A DNA stretch of 54,887 nucleotides. Source: Streptomyces afghaniensis 772 (lineage in GTDB: Bacteria; Actinomycetota; Actinomycetes; Streptomycetales; Streptomycetaceae). The notes beneath the pieces are model-generated. The model was not told the origin of the DNA and did no database searches. It worked only from the letters and a program-made list of their open reading frames with translations. Positions 54,634-54,887 of this stretch are shown here, piece after piece. Position numbers and translations under genes: made by a program. Position 1 is the stretch's first letter, and the number at the start of each line of letters is the position of its first letter. The DNA is taken from the NCBI GenBank assembly GCA_000415505.1, contig KE354243.1, positions 1 to 54,887 on the forward strand, given 5' to 3'.

Positions 54634-54887
54634 GTGGCGCGGGGGGCGGGCGGGGTGGGTTCCAGTGGGCTGACGTCCGCGTCCGGGCAGGACGCGGACG
54701 GTGACAGACGAATCGTTGTGGACGCGGCCGGCGTCGTGGTGCTGGGGGCCTGCGCCGGCTGGTCCCTGATCACGGCGGCGATGCACGACGGCCGGCCCGA
54801 GGGTGTGCTGCTCGCGGTGCTGGCCGTGGCGGCCGGTTACGCAGCCGGGCGGATCGCGGGGCGCTGCTGCCGGTCGGCGCGCCCTGC
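54634..54887 (+). CDS. Start of a membrane protein gene, cut by the window edge
   Basis: From GTG 54634, with GGGGG just upstream, the frame reads a short hydrophilic N-terminus and then two hydrophobic helices (VVDAAGVVVLGACAGWSLI and LLAVLAVAAGYAAGRIAG). This opening is reminiscent of O-antigen ligase-like membrane proteins of Streptomyces, but too little is visible to be sure. Near 54870 the other frame reads GALLPVGAP, so a base may be missing in the GGGG run. The gene is divergent from lnt across about 210 bp that should hold both promoters. Confidence 0.45.
   Translation, partial: MARGAGGVGSSGLTSASGQDADGDRRIVVDAAGVVVLGACAGWSLITAAMHDGRPEGVLLAVLAVAAGYAAGRIAGRCCRSARP

Noticed and set aside
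1..54887. tRNA genes, CRISPR arrays, integrase or transposase genes
   Set aside because: None was recognised on either strand. The only signs of rearrangement are the gene fragments near 28-29.7 kb.

Overview
The window is high-GC actinobacterial DNA, almost certainly Streptomyces or a close relative. The signs are G/C-ending codons throughout, frequent GTG and TTG starts behind AGGAGG-type ribosome sites, Tat and Sec secreted carbohydrate-active enzymes, a MalF/MalG-type importer with no ATPase of its own, and PucR, PaaX, GPP34 and LacI proteins of Streptomyces type. No tRNA, rRNA, CRISPR array or intact insertion sequence was seen. All calls come from reading the sequence; no database was searched.

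Region 1 (1-10.3 kb) looks like a catabolic gene set: an amidohydrolase and a zinc-independent medium-chain oxidoreductase (overlapping genes), a PucR-type regulator behind an aldehyde dehydrogenase, a divergent zinc alcohol dehydrogenase, a self-sufficient P450 (heme, FMN reductase and 2Fe-2S domains in one chain) and an acetamidase/formamidase. Variants of one palindrome (CTCGCATTGCGAG) lie in three of its upstream regions, so it is probably one regulon. The substrate is unknown.

Region 2 (10.3-15.8 kb) is mixed: a GPP34 protein, a Ser/Thr kinase gene broken by a nonsense codon and a frameshift, a PaaX-family regulator, and a frameshifted Tat-secreted alpha/beta hydrolase.

Region 3 (16.0-27.4 kb) is a run of same-strand secreted enzymes for pectin, chiefly rhamnogalacturonan-I and its galactan side chains: GH5 cellulase, two GH53 galactanases, two CE12-type SGNH esterases, a PL9-type pectate lyase and a GH43 enzyme with carbohydrate-binding modules. 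Strong hairpins separate the transcription blocks.

Region 4 (27.4-29.8 kb) is a gene graveyard: one intact mycothiol-dependent maleylpyruvate isomerase-like gene beside fragments of a dipeptidase, an aminoglycoside adenylyltransferase-like protein and probably a flavin monooxygenase.

Region 5 (29.8-47.6 kb) handles galactoside uptake and metabolism: sugar-binding lipoprotein, two permeases and a GH42 beta-galactosidase (frameshifted as given); a LacI regulator; a secreted SGNH-lectin protein; a Tat-secreted clan GH-A glycosidase; a second LacI regulator fused in frame to an AbiEi-type antitoxin domain; and a Gfo/Idh oxidoreductase, PmoA-like (DUF6807) protein, cupin and GH43 glycosidase. Six copies of a 12-bp palindrome (GTGANCGNTCAC) mark its promoters; at two of them the palindrome fills the same part of the -35/-10 spacer. 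The two LacI proteins share the same recognition helix, so they probably share these operators.

Region 6 (47.9-54.9 kb) is ordinary: an MHS-type symporter, a GAF-PucR regulator, a 3-hydroxybutyrate dehydrogenase-like SDR, a Nudix hydrolase, apolipoprotein N-acyltransferase and the start of a membrane protein.

Several genes are broken by single-base changes in C/G runs (near 12.28, 15.11, 33.42, 45.33 and 47.95 kb). These may be sequencing errors rather than real mutations.
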